Shown: piece by piece, positions 56,775 through 64,000 of the stretch
How the letters are laid out: each line of letters opens with the position of its first letter
Numbering within the stretch: the stretch's first letter is position 1
Source: Pseudomonadota bacterium
Lineage (GTDB): Bacteria; Pseudomonadota; Gammaproteobacteria; Steroidobacterales; Steroidobacteraceae
Assembly (NCBI GenBank): GCA_963205255.1
Contig: CAUJIK010000037.1
Location: 1-64,000 of the forward strand
Direction of reading: 5' to 3'
DNA length: 64,000 nt
Translations under genes and position numbers: made by a program
Notes under the pieces: model-generated
What the model saw: only the letters and a program-made list of their open reading frames with translations
What the model was told of the DNA's origin: nothing
Databases searched by the model: none

Positions 56775-58176
56775 GCAGGAACCAGCGATGCGGCTCGCCA
56801 CGCTCCCGGAAGATCCACAGCAGCGAACCCCGCTGCGCGCGCGCGATGTAGTAGTCGCGCGTGATGCCGGCGCCATCCCACCAGCCGGACTCGATGCGCT
56901 CGGGACCGCTCACCAGTTGCAGCGCATCCGCGCCATGCCACAGGCCGCGCACACTGCCGGCTTCATCCTGATCCACGACCAGCGGCAGCGGCTGTGGCAG
57001 CAGACCCAGGGGCCGTTGCGGCAGATCCTCCGCGGACATGTTCTGCCCGCGCTGCGGCAGCCAGGGCTCCACCTCGCGCCACTGACGTTCCGGCCGGTGC
57101 TCCGCCACTGGCGCCAGGCCATACACCGCGCGATCACCCAGCCGGGCGAGCAATATCTGCAGGAATTCCGGCAGCTGCGTCTGCGGGGTGCCACCCTGCT
57201 CGCCCGGTTGCCACAATCCGCCACTGGCGGCGGTGAAACGGCGCAGGCAGCCGGCTTTGAGCTCCAGGCGCCGCACGGGCTGAGCCAGCAGCAATGATTC
57301 CAGACGCGCCGCCAGCAAGGCGGTGAAGCGGGCAGCCCGGTATTCGGCCACCACACAGCGCAGCACACACTGGGTGGGCGGACCCGCCCGATGCACCAGC
57401 GTCACCCGCAGCGCGGTGATGCCGCGCTGACGGCTGCGCAGGAAATGCTCCAGACGTTCGAAGGACGGCGCCAATACCGCGAGCAGCCGGTCACGATCGA
57501 AGGTTTCCTCATCCGGATCGATGCGCTCGAAGAAGCGCTCCGCAGGCGTCACCGATGCGCGCGGATCGGCGCTCACGCCCACCAGGCGATCCAGCTGCCG
57601 CAGATGTTCCGGACCAATGCGCCGCGCAAGCCCGGCGCGCGGCAGACGCAACAGATCTCCCACGCAGGTCACTCCCATGTCATGCAACCGTATGAGCACA
57701 TCTTCCGGCCAGCGCAGCACCGACAGCGGCAAGGGCGCCAGACGACTGCGCAATCGCGCCGGATGGGTGATGCAGCCGTTGTATCCCGAGCGCGCCAGCG
57801 CCAGCGCCGCCAGCGGCGTGGGCGCCATGGCCAGATGCAGCGGCGCCGCGAATGCGGCGCGCAGCGCGGTGAGCAATGGCCGGAGGCCACCGAACAGCCT
57901 CTGGCTGCCCGACAGTTCCAGCAGCAGCGCATCGGGGGGTTCAGACACCACCCGCGGCGTGAAGCCGCCGGCACGCTGCAACAGCGCCGCGCGCCGCGCC
58001 GGATCGACCATGACGGATTCATCCGCATGCACGGCAAGCCACAGCTCGAGCGCGGGCCGCGCCACATTGGCGGACGGCGCGGCATCGGATTGCGCGATAT
58101 CGGGTGGCGCAACCGCCGGATGCACACCACCGGCGTGAGGCGGCAGATCCAGCTCGACCTGTGCATGGGTGTTCAT
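56758..58176 (-). CDS. imuB: ImuB, Y-family polymerase homologue
   Basis: Inactive Y-family polymerase relative that links DnaE2 to the beta clamp. 472 residues: ELWLAVHADESVMVDPARRAALLQRAG..., DALLLELSGSQRLFGG, LARSGYNGCITHP, VTCVGDLLRLPRAGLARRIG (helix-hairpin-helix) and the C-terminal ERIESGWWDGAGITRDYYIARA. The palm lacks the acidic residues of an active polymerase, as known for ImuB. The track start runs antisense to imuA; ATG at 58176 (MNTHAQVELDLPP) overlaps the imuA stop as ATGA. Confidence 0.94.
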   Translation of the reverse strand: MNTHAQVELDLPPHAGGVHPAVAPPDIAQSDAAPSANVARPALELWLAVHADESVMVDPARRAALLQRAGGFTPRVVSEPPDALLLELSGSQRLFGGLRPLLTALRAAFAAPLHLAMAPTPLAALALARSGYNGCITHPARLRSRLAPLPLSVLRWPEDVLIRLHDMGVTCVGDLLRLPRAGLARRIGPEHLRQLDRLVGVSADPRASVTPAERFFERIDPDEETFDRDRLLAVLAPSFERLEHFLRSRQRGITALRVTLVHRAGPPTQCVLRCVVAEYRAARFTALLAARLESLLLAQPVRRLELKAGCLRRFTAASGGLWQPGEQGGTPQTQLPEFLQILLARLGDRAVYGLAPVAEHRPERQWREVEPWLPQRGQNMSAEDLPQRPLGLLPQPLPLVVDQDEAGSVRGLWHGADALQLVSGPERIESGWWDGAGITRDYYIARAQRGSLLWIFRERGEPHRWFLHGCFA

Positions 58177-58799
58177 GACAGCGCCAGATCCATGTGCATG
58201 CGTTGCGGCATCACACCGCGCCCTTTCAGCAGCCGCAATGCCAGCTTCGAGCCTGAAGGCTCGAGCGCCAGACGCAGCTGGGCCGCCGAATGTTCCCGCT
58301 CCGCATCCAGGGGACGGATCAGCACGCCCAGCGCATCTCCTTTGCCGGCGGCCAGCGCAAGCCGCCGCAGCTCCTGCATGGCGAGACGTTCGATCCAGCC
58401 GAAAACCAGCGTGCAGGCGCCTGACAGAAGCCCCTGCTCCATGGCCCAGGCCGGCTGCCTGCCGCGGATCACGAGCAGGCGATCGACGCGCGCTCCACAG
58501 GATTGCCAGGCGGGCGCATAGGGCTCGAAGGGCGGCGCGACGAAGGCGCACCAGCGCGCCGCGGGCAGCCGCGTGAGACGCGCCACCAACGGCGCCCAGA
58601 GCCTCAGTTCGCCGCAGCCGGATGCCGGCGCCAGAACCTCGACCAGCCCGCGGCAGGGCCAGCCGCCGCCGGGAAGCACGGCATCCAGCGCCCCGATGCC
58701 GGTGGGATGCACCCCGGGAACCGCCGCATTGCCTCCGCGCCAGAGCGCAGGATGCTGCAGCAGCGCTTCGAGCCCCGCATGACGAGCTGCTCCGGACAT
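58173..58799 (-). CDS. imuA: ImuA, translesion-synthesis accessory protein
   Basis: 208 residues of the ImuA/SulA-RecA-like family: HPTGIGALDAVLPGGGWPCRGLVEVLAPASGCGELRLWAPL, then FVAPPFEPYAPAWQSCGA. It is a RecA-like fold without a proper Walker A, as is usual for ImuA from this group. It works with ImuB and DnaE2 in induced mutagenesis and is thought to contact RecA. It starts 25 nt after the lexA stop, across a small direct repeat, and overlaps imuB by 4 nt. Confidence 0.92.
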   Translation of the reverse strand: MSGAARHAGLEALLQHPALWRGGNAAVPGVHPTGIGALDAVLPGGGWPCRGLVEVLAPASGCGELRLWAPLVARLTRLPAARWCAFVAPPFEPYAPAWQSCGARVDRLLVIRGRQPAWAMEQGLLSGACTLVFGWIERLAMQELRRLALAAGKGDALGVLIRPLDAEREHSAAQLRLALEPSGSKLALRLLKGRGVMPQRMHMDLALS

Positions 58800-58802
58800 G
58801 AC

Positions 58803-58833
58803 TTCATCTAGAGGCCCGGTTCATCTAGAGGCC
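58803..58833. repeat. Short direct repeat that duplicates the lexA stop region
   Basis: TTCATCTAGAGGCC occurs at 58803 and 58820, a 17-bp period. The right copy contains the lexA stop codon and last codons; the left copy lies in the lexA-imuA gap. It looks like a recent small tandem duplication that lengthened the spacer. Confidence 0.9.
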
Positions 58834-59451
58834 AAGGCCCTTGCCACGGCGCACGACACCGACGACCACGCCCTCGATGAGCATGGACTGCTGCTTGAGA
58901 TCGACCTTGATGGGCTCGAAATCCTCGTTCTCCGGCAGCAGCCAGGCGATGGGCCCTTCCTGCCGGTAACGCTTGACCGTCACCTCGTTCTCGAGCCGCG
59001 CGACGATGATCTGGCGGTTGCGCACATTGGGCGTGCGATGCACGGCGACCAGATCGCCATCGAGGATGCCGGCATCCTTCATGCTCATACCGACCACCTT
59101 GAGGAGGTAATGCGGCTGCGGGCGGAAGATGGAAGGATCGATGGTGAGATGATCCTCGATGTTCTGCTCGGCCAGGATGGGACTGCCGGCGGCGACACGG
59201 CCGATCAGCGGCAGACCCATCTGCTCGCGCATGGTGTCCTTGAGCTGGATGCCGCGCGAAGAGCCCGGCAACAGGGTGATGACGCCCTTGCGCGCCAGCG
59301 CGCGCAGATGCTCCTCGGCGGCGTTGGCCGAGCGGAAACCGAACTCGTCGGCGATTTCCTGGCGGGTGGGCGGCATGCCGGTTTCCTGCACCGAGCGCCG
59401 GATCAGCCGCAGGATTTCGGTCTGGCGGGGCGTGAGATTGGATTCGGACAT
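58825..59451 (-). CDS. lexA: LexA SOS repressor heading the imuAB-dnaE2 operon
   Basis: 208 residues. The winged HTH ([12 protein letters not shown]...[31 protein letters not shown]) binds the CTGT-N8-ACAG box upstream. The self-cleavage bond is Ala88-Gly89 (RVAAGSP); Ser123 (GMSM) and Lys160 (VTVKRY) form the catalytic dyad, each four residues beyond the E. coli numbering. ATG at 59451 is chosen; the track start runs far antisense. Being first in an imuA-imuB-dnaE2 operon is the arrangement often called lexA2; a second lexA elsewhere is possible but not visible. Confidence 0.96.
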   Translation of the reverse strand: MSESNLTPRQTEILRLIRRSVQETGMPPTRQEIADEFGFRSANAAEEHLRALARKGVITLLPGSSRGIQLKDTMREQMGLPLIGRVAAGSPILAEQNIEDHLTIDPSIFRPQPHYLLKVVGMSMKDAGILDGDLVAVHRTPNVRNRQIIVARLENEVTVKRYRQEGPIAWLLPENEDFEPIKVDLKQQSMLIEGVVVGVVRRGKGLGL

Positions 59452-59489
59452 GGCCGTGAGGCTCCCGGACTGGTTTTCTGTACAGTGAA

Positions 59490-59505
59490 CTGTATATAAA
59501 CACAG
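59490..59505. promoter_or_regulatory. LexA box (SOS operator)
   Basis: CTGTATATAAACACAG fits CTGT-N8-ACAG exactly, 39 nt before the lexA ATG. It also lies 28 nt before the divergent FAD-oxidoreductase start, so it may regulate both. A nearby CTGTACAG palindrome at 59478 is a partial second half-site. Confidence 0.9.
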
Positions 59506-59532
59506 CCGCGAAGTAATGGCAAACTGCGACTC

Positions 59533-61137
59533 ATGGCCACCACCCCTTCCGAGTTCGATGTCGCCTTCATTGGCGCCGGGCACAATGGCCTGACCTGCGC
59601 CGCCTACCTTGCGCAGGCCGGCCTCAGGGTGGCGCTGTTCGAGCGCCGCAATGTCGCGGGCGGCGCGGCCGTCACCGAGGAATTTCATCCCGGCTTCCGC
59701 AACTCCACGGCCAGCTACACCGTGAGCCTGCTGCATCCACAGGTGATCCGCGACCTGCGCCTGGCGCAGCACGGCCTCAAGGTGCTGGAGCGGCCGCTGC
59801 TCAACTATGTGGTCGAAGGTCCGGGGCGCGGCTTTGCCATCGGCCCGACCAGCACCGACACCAGGCGCCGTCTTGCCGCGCGTTCGCCACGCGATGCCGA
59901 GCGCTACGGGGCTTATCACGCGCAGCTCGACGCCGCGGTGGCGCTGCTCAAGGACCTGCTGCTCGAAACCCCGCCCACCGACCTGTCGCGCTTTCCCGAT
60001 CTGTGGAGCGCGCTGCGCGTTGGCCGGCGCTTTCGCGCGCTGCCCATCGAAACCCAGCGCGCGGTGCACGAGATCTTCACGCGCAGCGCCGGCGATCTGC
60101 TCGACGGCTGGTTCGAGGACGAAGGTCTCAAGGCCGCCTATGGTTTCGACGCCGTGGTCGGCAACTACGCCAGCCCCTACACGCCGGGCAGCGCCTATGT
60201 GCTGCTGCATCACGCCTTCGGTGAGGTGAATGGCAAACCCGGCATCTGGGGTCATGCGGTGGGCGGCATGGGCGCCATCACCCAGGCCATGGCGCGCGAG
60301 GCCCAGGCCCACGGCGCGCACATCGAACTGGAAGCACCCGTGGAGCGGATACGGATGGAAGGCCAGCGCGCCCGCGGCCTGAGACTTGCCGACGGACGCG
60401 AAGTGCGCGCCACGCGCGTGATAGCGAACGTCAATCCGCGCTTCCTCTATCTGAACCTGCTGGAGCCGGAACATGTGCCAGCGCCCATCCTCGAGCGCAT
60501 GCGGCGCTATCGGGCAGGCTCGGCGACCTTCCGCATGAATGTGGCGCTGTCGGAGCTGCCGGCCTTCGATGCCAGCGGCCCGGGCGGCTCCGACCTGCAT
60601 CGCTCCGGCATCCTCATCGCGCCCACGCTGGGGTACCTCGACCGCGCGCATCTGGACGCCCGCCGCGACGGCATGTCGACCGAGCCCGTGATCGAGATGC
60701 TGATCCCGAGCACGGTGGATGATTCACTGGCGCCGCCCGGCGCGCATGTGGCCAGCCTCTTCTGCCAGCACTTCGCGCCGCAGCTGCCCGGCCGCTCCTG
60801 GCACGAGGCACGCGTGGAGGCAACGCAGCGCATCCTCGACACCGTCGACCGCCACGCGCCGAATTTCAGACGCAGCGTGCTGGCGGTTTCGGCGCTGTCG
60901 CCGCTGGATCTGGAAGAGCGCTTCGGTCTGCCTTCGGGCGACATCTTCCATGGCGCACTGGGACTGGACCAGCTGTGGGCGGCGCGCCCCCTGCTCGGAC
61001 ATGGCGATTACCGGAGCGGAATTCCCGGGTTGTATCTGTGCGGTTCGGGCGCTCATCCCGGCGGCGGCGTCACCGGCATACCGGGACGCAACTGCGCGCG
61101 CGAAGTGTTGCGTGATCATCACAGAAAACGTTTCTGA
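59533..61137 (+). CDS. FAD-dependent oxidoreductase, PYROXD2/phytoene-desaturase-like
   Basis: 534 residues. The FAD Rossmann motif is [31 protein letters not shown], then [27 protein letters not shown]. The C-terminal FAD motif is [26 protein letters not shown]. This is the carotenoid-desaturase/PYROXD2 branch of amine-oxidase-like flavoproteins. Substrate unknown; no crt genes are nearby, so carotenoid synthesis is not indicated. It is divergent from lexA and shares its 80-nt promoter region with a LexA box, so DNA damage may induce it. Confidence 0.88.
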   Translation: MATTPSEFDVAFIGAGHNGLTCAAYLAQAGLRVALFERRNVAGGAAVTEEFHPGFRNSTASYTVSLLHPQVIRDLRLAQHGLKVLERPLLNYVVEGPGRGFAIGPTSTDTRRRLAARSPRDAERYGAYHAQLDAAVALLKDLLLETPPTDLSRFPDLWSALRVGRRFRALPIETQRAVHEIFTRSAGDLLDGWFEDEGLKAAYGFDAVVGNYASPYTPGSAYVLLHHAFGEVNGKPGIWGHAVGGMGAITQAMAREAQAHGAHIELEAPVERIRMEGQRARGLRLADGREVRATRVIANVNPRFLYLNLLEPEHVPAPILERMRRYRAGSATFRMNVALSELPAFDASGPGGSDLHRSGILIAPTLGYLDRAHLDARRDGMSTEPVIEMLIPSTVDDSLAPPGAHVASLFCQHFAPQLPGRSWHEARVEATQRILDTVDRHAPNFRRSVLAVSALSPLDLEERFGLPSGDIFHGALGLDQLWAARPLLGHGDYRSGIPGLYLCGSGAHPGGGVTGIPGRNCAREVLRDHHRKRF

Positions 61138-61341
61138 ATCCGGCTTTTTCCCCTCTGGCATCATGTCGCTGCCAGCCGACACCCATAGCAAAAAGCGGTT
61201 GCCTTGCAGCATGCAGTTATGGTCAAGTTGTGCACCCGCCGAAAAACAGGGCGTCATGATTGATGTCCCAAGCGGTATGTTCTGTGTTTGTTTTTTGAAA
61301 CTTAGGTTTGTGGGATCTCCACGAGCAAAAGGGGAATGACA

Positions 61342-61653
61342 ATGAAGAGCGCGATTGGAATCAAGATTGCCGCCGTGGCCGCCGTGGCCGCGCTGGCTGG
61401 CTGCACCGACCTCAAGCCTCTCCAGGCCCAGGTTGATGACCTGAAGGCCCAGGTGGGTCGTCTGTCCTCGGATGTGGCCGCCCACAAGGCCGATCGCACG
61501 GACGCGAACGCCGCTGCCGCCGCTTCGCAGAAGGCCGATGCCGCCCAGGCGACGGCGAACCAGGCTCTGGCTGCCGCCCAGTCGGCCCAGTCCGGTGTGA
61601 ACGAAGTGAACGAGAAGATCAACCGCATGTTCCAGCGGTCGGTCTCGAAGTAA
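61342..61653 (+). CDS. Lpp/OprI-type alanine-zipper lipoprotein
   Basis: A 103-residue outer-membrane lipoprotein. The signal ends in ALAGC, a lipobox. The mature part is a heptad-repeat coiled coil (LKPLQAQVDDLKAQVGRLSSDVAAHK) followed by an Ala-rich zipper (AAAASQKADAAQATANQALAAAQSAQ) and ends RMFQRSVSK, the Lys that could be joined to peptidoglycan as in OprI/Lpp. ATG at 61342 is chosen over ATG 61336 because AGGGGA gives proper spacing. Strong terminator follows. A highly expressed structural protein is expected. Confidence 0.9.
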   Translation: MKSAIGIKIAAVAAVAALAGCTDLKPLQAQVDDLKAQVGRLSSDVAAHKADRTDANAAAAASQKADAAQATANQALAAAQSAQSGVNEVNEKINRMFQRSVSK

Positions 61654-61675
61654 GCCCAAAGCGCACACTTCAATG

Positions 61676-61703
61676 AAAAACGCCGCCTTCGGGCGGCGTT
61701 TTT
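61676..61703. terminator. Bidirectional rho-independent terminator
   Basis: AAAAACGCCGCC-TTCG-GGCGGCGTTTTT: a 7-bp GC stem with a stable TTCG tetraloop, with T-runs on both strands. It ends the lipoprotein gene on the plus strand and fabH on the minus strand. Confidence 0.95.
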
Positions 61704-61759
61704 CTTTTGCGGCAGGGGAAAGCGCTGTGCGGCAGCGCAGCGAGCGCACGAGGAACGCG

Positions 61760-62725
61760 CTAGAAACGCACCAGCGCAGAGCCCCATGTGAAGCCGCCGC
61801 CGAAGGCTTCCAGCAGCAGCGTGTCGCCCTTGCGGATGCGACCATCGCGCACGCCGGTATCCAGCGCCAGCGGCACCGAAGCGGCCGACGTGTTGCCATG
61901 GTCCTGCACGGTGACGATCACGCGCTCCATCGGCAGATCGAGCTTCTTCGCCACCGCCTGGATGATGCGGATGTTGGCCTGGTGCGGCACCAGCCAGTCG
62001 ATGGCCGACCGGGACAGGTTGTTCTTCGCCAGCACCTCGTCGACCGAGTTGCCGAGCATGGTCACGGCCACCTTGAAAGTCTCGCGGCCGGCCATGCGGA
62101 TCACGGCCTTGCCGTCAGAACCGGCCTCGTACCCACTGGACACTCCGCCAGTGCAGTAGAGCAGGTCCTTGTAGCCGCCATCGGCGTGCAGATGCGTGGA
62201 GATGATGCCCGGCTCTTCGGAGGCCGTCAGCACCACCGCGCCCGCCCCATCAGCGAACAGGATGGCCGTGGTGCGGTCGGTGAAATCGGTGATGCGGGTG
62301 AGCGTCTCGGCGCCCACCACCAGCGCGCGCCGGGCATCGCCGGTGCGCACGAACTTCTCGGCTATCGACAGGGCGTAGATGAAGCCGCTGCAGGCCGCCT
62401 CGACACTGAAGGCCGGCACGCCGCGACAACCCAGGCGCGCCTGCAACAGCGTGCCCGGATTGGGGAACACCAGATCGGGCGTCGCCGTGGCAAAGACGAT
62501 GAGATCGATGTCGCCAGGCGCAAGGCCGGCGGCTTCGATCGCGCGCCGCGCCGCCTTCTCCGCAAGATCGACCGTGGTTTCGCCCTCGGCGGCATAGTGC
62601 CGCCGCTGGATCCCGGTGCGTTCGCGGATCCACTCATCCGTGGTGTCCATCATCTTCTCGAGGTCCGTGTTGTGCACGACACGCTCGGGAAGGTACGACC
62701 CCGTACCGGAGATTCGGGCGTACAG
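61760..62725 (-). CDS. fabH: 3-oxoacyl-ACP synthase III (FabH), likely CTG start
   Basis: Starts fatty-acid synthesis by condensing acyl-CoA with malonyl-ACP. Catalytic residues are Cys (VEAACSGFIYAL), His (LVPHQANIRI) and Asn (DHGNTSAAS). The ORF track starts at GTG 62677, which would remove the conserved YARISGTGSYLPERVV strand; that strand is encoded in frame upstream. The only codon between it and the rpmF stop is CGC-CTG. CTG at 62725, with AGGA 7 nt upstream, gives 321 residues (E. coli 317) and puts the active-site Cys at exactly 112, as in E. coli. plsX, normally between rpmF and fabH, is absent, and no fabD-fabG-acpP follows. Confidence 0.92.
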   Translation of the reverse strand: MYARISGTGSYLPERVVHNTDLEKMMDTTDEWIRERTGIQRRHYAAEGETTVDLAEKAARRAIEAAGLAPGDIDLIVFATATPDLVFPNPGTLLQARLGCRGVPAFSVEAACSGFIYALSIAEKFVRTGDARRALVVGAETLTRITDFTDRTTAILFADGAGAVVLTASEEPGIISTHLHADGGYKDLLYCTGGVSSGYEAGSDGKAVIRMAGRETFKVAVTMLGNSVDEVLAKNNLSRSAIDWLVPHQANIRIIQAVAKKLDLPMERVIVTVQDHGNTSAASVPLALDTGVRDGRIRKGDTLLLEAFGGGFTWGSALVRF

Positions 62726-62728
62726 GCG

Positions 62729-62923
62729 TCAGTCCTGGTCGGCGGCTTCGGCAGGCGCCTCGATCACGCGACGGCCACGATAGAAGCCATCAGGCGTGAT
62801 GCGGTGACGCAGATGCGTTTCACCGGACTGCGGATCCACGGACAGCGCAGGCCGCGTGGCCTTGTCGTGCGAGCGGTGCATACCGCGCTTCGAGGGAGTC
62901 TTGCGACTCTTTTGTACTGGCAT
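62729..62923 (-). CDS. rpmF: 50S ribosomal protein L32
   Basis: 64-residue ribosomal protein, [20 protein letters not shown] then [18 protein letters not shown]. It has the basic N-terminus and the bL32 core without the CxxC pairs (zinc-less form), plus a short acidic tail. It lies 15 nt after yceD, the universal yceD-rpmF pairing. Its TGA stop is followed in the same frame, one codon later, by fabH. Confidence 0.97.
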   Translation of the reverse strand: MPVQKSRKTPSKRGMHRSHDKATRPALSVDPQSGETHLRHRITPDGFYRGRRVIEAPAEAADQD

Positions 62924-62938
62924 TTGTCAGCTCTCCAA

Positions 62939-63457
62939 TCAATTCCTGCGACTGCCGCCGAGCATCTCGCCCAGCGCGGCAAACGGTCTCTGCGTCGGCG
63001 CCGCTTCCACCGGGGGAATCACCCCGTCGCTTGCGCCGCCGCACTCGCCATCCCGGTGCATCGGTGCAGCCGGCAATGCGAGCAACAATTCCTCTTCCAC
63101 CAGCTCACGCAGGCGGATCCGCCCATCCGGGCAGCATGCGGTCTCGAACTCCTCCGGCACACCGTCCACTTCGGCTTCGGAGCCGACCAGCGCCACTTCC
63201 GAGCCGCCCGCCACCTTCATGGTGAAAGGCGCAAGGCAGCGCTGGCAACGCAGCAGCAGATCCGCGCTGGCTTCAACCTTCGCCACGACATGCCCCCGCT
63301 CCCGGCGGAAAGCAATACGGGCATCGGCTGTACCAGCGGTAGAAGCCAGCTGAGGCGCAAGACGTTCGAGACCCTGCACCGGAACCACGAGCCCGACCTG
63401 CGCACCAGCATCGGCGAGCACGTCGACATCGGCAAGTTTCGAGCCGTCGTCCGGCAT
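62939..63457 (-). CDS. yceD: YceD/DUF177-family protein
   Basis: 172 residues of the DUF177 family, always found before rpmF; linked in other bacteria to 23S rRNA maturation. Motifs: ADLLLRCQRCLAPFTMKV (the Cys pair of the family) and RLRELVEEELLLALPAAPMH. ATG at 63457 (MPDDGSKLADV) is preferred over the track start, which runs antisense into the Maf gene. Divergent from the Maf gene across 48 nt. Confidence 0.92.
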   Translation of the reverse strand: MPDDGSKLADVDVLADAGAQVGLVVPVQGLERLAPQLASTAGTADARIAFRRERGHVVAKVEASADLLLRCQRCLAPFTMKVAGGSEVALVGSEAEVDGVPEEFETACCPDGRIRLRELVEEELLLALPAAPMHRDGECGGASDGVIPPVEAAPTQRPFAALGEMLGGSRRN

Positions 63458-63505
63458 GGGGCGCGTATCATAGGTTTGCGCCCTACCCAAGTCAAAACAA
63501 GCCCT

Positions 63506-64000
63506 TGATTGCCGATGAACTTCTGCCCGCGGTCGCGCCGCGCCTGATCCTGGCGTCGACCTCCCCGCATCGCCGCGCCCTGCTGGCGCGCCTGGGGCTG
63601 CCCTTCGAATGCCAGGCCCCGGAAGTGGAAGAAACCCTGCTGGCCGGCGAGCTGCCCGCGGACCGGGCCCTGCGGCTGGCACGCGCCAAGGCCGCTGCCG
63701 TGGCCCGGCGGCAGCCCGAAAGCCTCGTCATCGGCAGCGACCAGGTGGCAAGCCTGAACCGCGCCGGGCAGTGGCACTGGCTGCACAAACCCGGCAACCG
63801 GCAGACCTGCCGCGAACAGCTGCTTTCCATGTCCGGCTGCGAAGTCGCTTTCCATACTGCGACAGTGCTCGCTACGCCCGCGGGCGCGCACGAGCATGTG
63901 GACTTCACCGCCGTGCGCTTCCGGACGCTGTCGCCTGCGGAAGTAGATCGCTACATCGACCGCGAACCGGCCTTCGACTGCGCCGGCGGCTTCAAGTGCG
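63506..64000 (+). CDS. Maf-family nucleotide pyrophosphatase (YceF-like), 3'-truncated
   Basis: Missing from the ORF track because it runs off the window. The visible 165 codons read LILASTSPHRRALLARLGLPFECQAPEVEET... LVIGSDQVASLNRAGQW...HKPGNRQTCREQLLSMSG, the Maf pattern; SDQVA and the AxEVxET region resemble YceF (m7GTP pyrophosphatase) rather than YhdE. It hydrolyses non-canonical or methylated NTPs. TTG at 63506 is the first start that keeps the N-terminus; no SD is obvious, so the start is uncertain. Maf upstream of yceD-rpmF in divergent orientation is common. Confidence 0.88.

Noticed and set aside
59478-59485. Second LexA box (CTGTACAG)
   Set aside because: Only an 8-bp palindrome without the CTGT-N8-ACAG spacing.
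62723-62923. Programmed TGA read-through or selenocysteine joining L32 and FabH
   Set aside because: No SECIS-like need, L32 has its normal length and tail, and an SD-supported CTG start explains the frame more simply.

Overview
The window is dense, GC-rich bacterial chromosome with long, tightly packed operons and ATGA-type overlaps. The gene content points to a gammaproteobacterium: aat-infA, clpS-clpA, rarA-serS-lolA-ftsK, an Lpp/OprI-type lipoprotein, a PA3496-family protein, yceD-rpmF-fabH, type II secretion genes and a lexA-imuA-imuB-dnaE2 cassette. Large TonB-dependent receptors and oxidative enzymes fit a free-living Xanthomonadales/Steroidobacter/Nevskia-like lineage. That placement is inference, not a database match.

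Layout. 1-3.4 kb: the 3' end of a TonB-dependent receptor converges on a di-haem oxidoreductase operon. 3.5-8.3 kb: a small ModE-like regulator with a ModE-like site in its divergent promoter, then an isoquinoline-1-oxidoreductase-type molybdo-hydroxylase operon (iorA-iorB-xdhC-mocA). 8.3-14.9 kb: an HExxH-TPR protein, a 986-residue TonB receptor with a terminator, and a divergent tandem pair of paralogous exported proteins of unknown function. 14.95-17.06 kb: a small lower-GC insert between a tRNA-minihelix-like element and tRNA-Ser(UGA). It carries parDE and a zinc-ribbon protein with a HEPN-type RNDIEH motif. 17.2-25.0 kb: cstA-ybdD, then an ArsR-methyltransferase/metF/metH operon. 25.1-29.5 kb: a CocE/NonD hydrolase, a membrane diguanylate cyclase and a PQQ sugar dehydrogenase.

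29.5-38.7 kb is core housekeeping: serS, rarA, vanZ-like, lolA, ftsK, then trxB, a FemAB-like protein, aat and infA. 38.8-40.2 kb holds a decayed SDR pseudogene and a monohaem lipoprotein. 40.3-43.0 kb is clpS-clpA, divergent from gspC-D-E-F (43.0-48.7 kb). After small PA3496 and DUF4197 genes come two adjacent c-di-GMP genes (49.8-53.5 kb). 53.6-59.5 kb is the SOS mutagenesis operon with a clear LexA box, shared with a divergent FAD oxidoreductase. The window ends with an Lpp-type lipoprotein, fabH, rpmF, yceD and the start of a Maf-family gene.

Most interesting points: (i) the tRNA-bounded insert with the HEPN/zinc-ribbon protein, parDE and the minihelix-like element; (ii) fabH, which appears to start at CTG, one codon after and in frame with the rpmF stop, with plsX absent between them; (iii) the paired CxPHG proteins beside a TonB receptor; (iv) GspE without its zinc-binding cysteines in a gspCDEF-only cluster; (v) the ModE-like regulator and site beside a molybdoenzyme maturation operon. 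All assignments come from reading the sequence; no searches were run.
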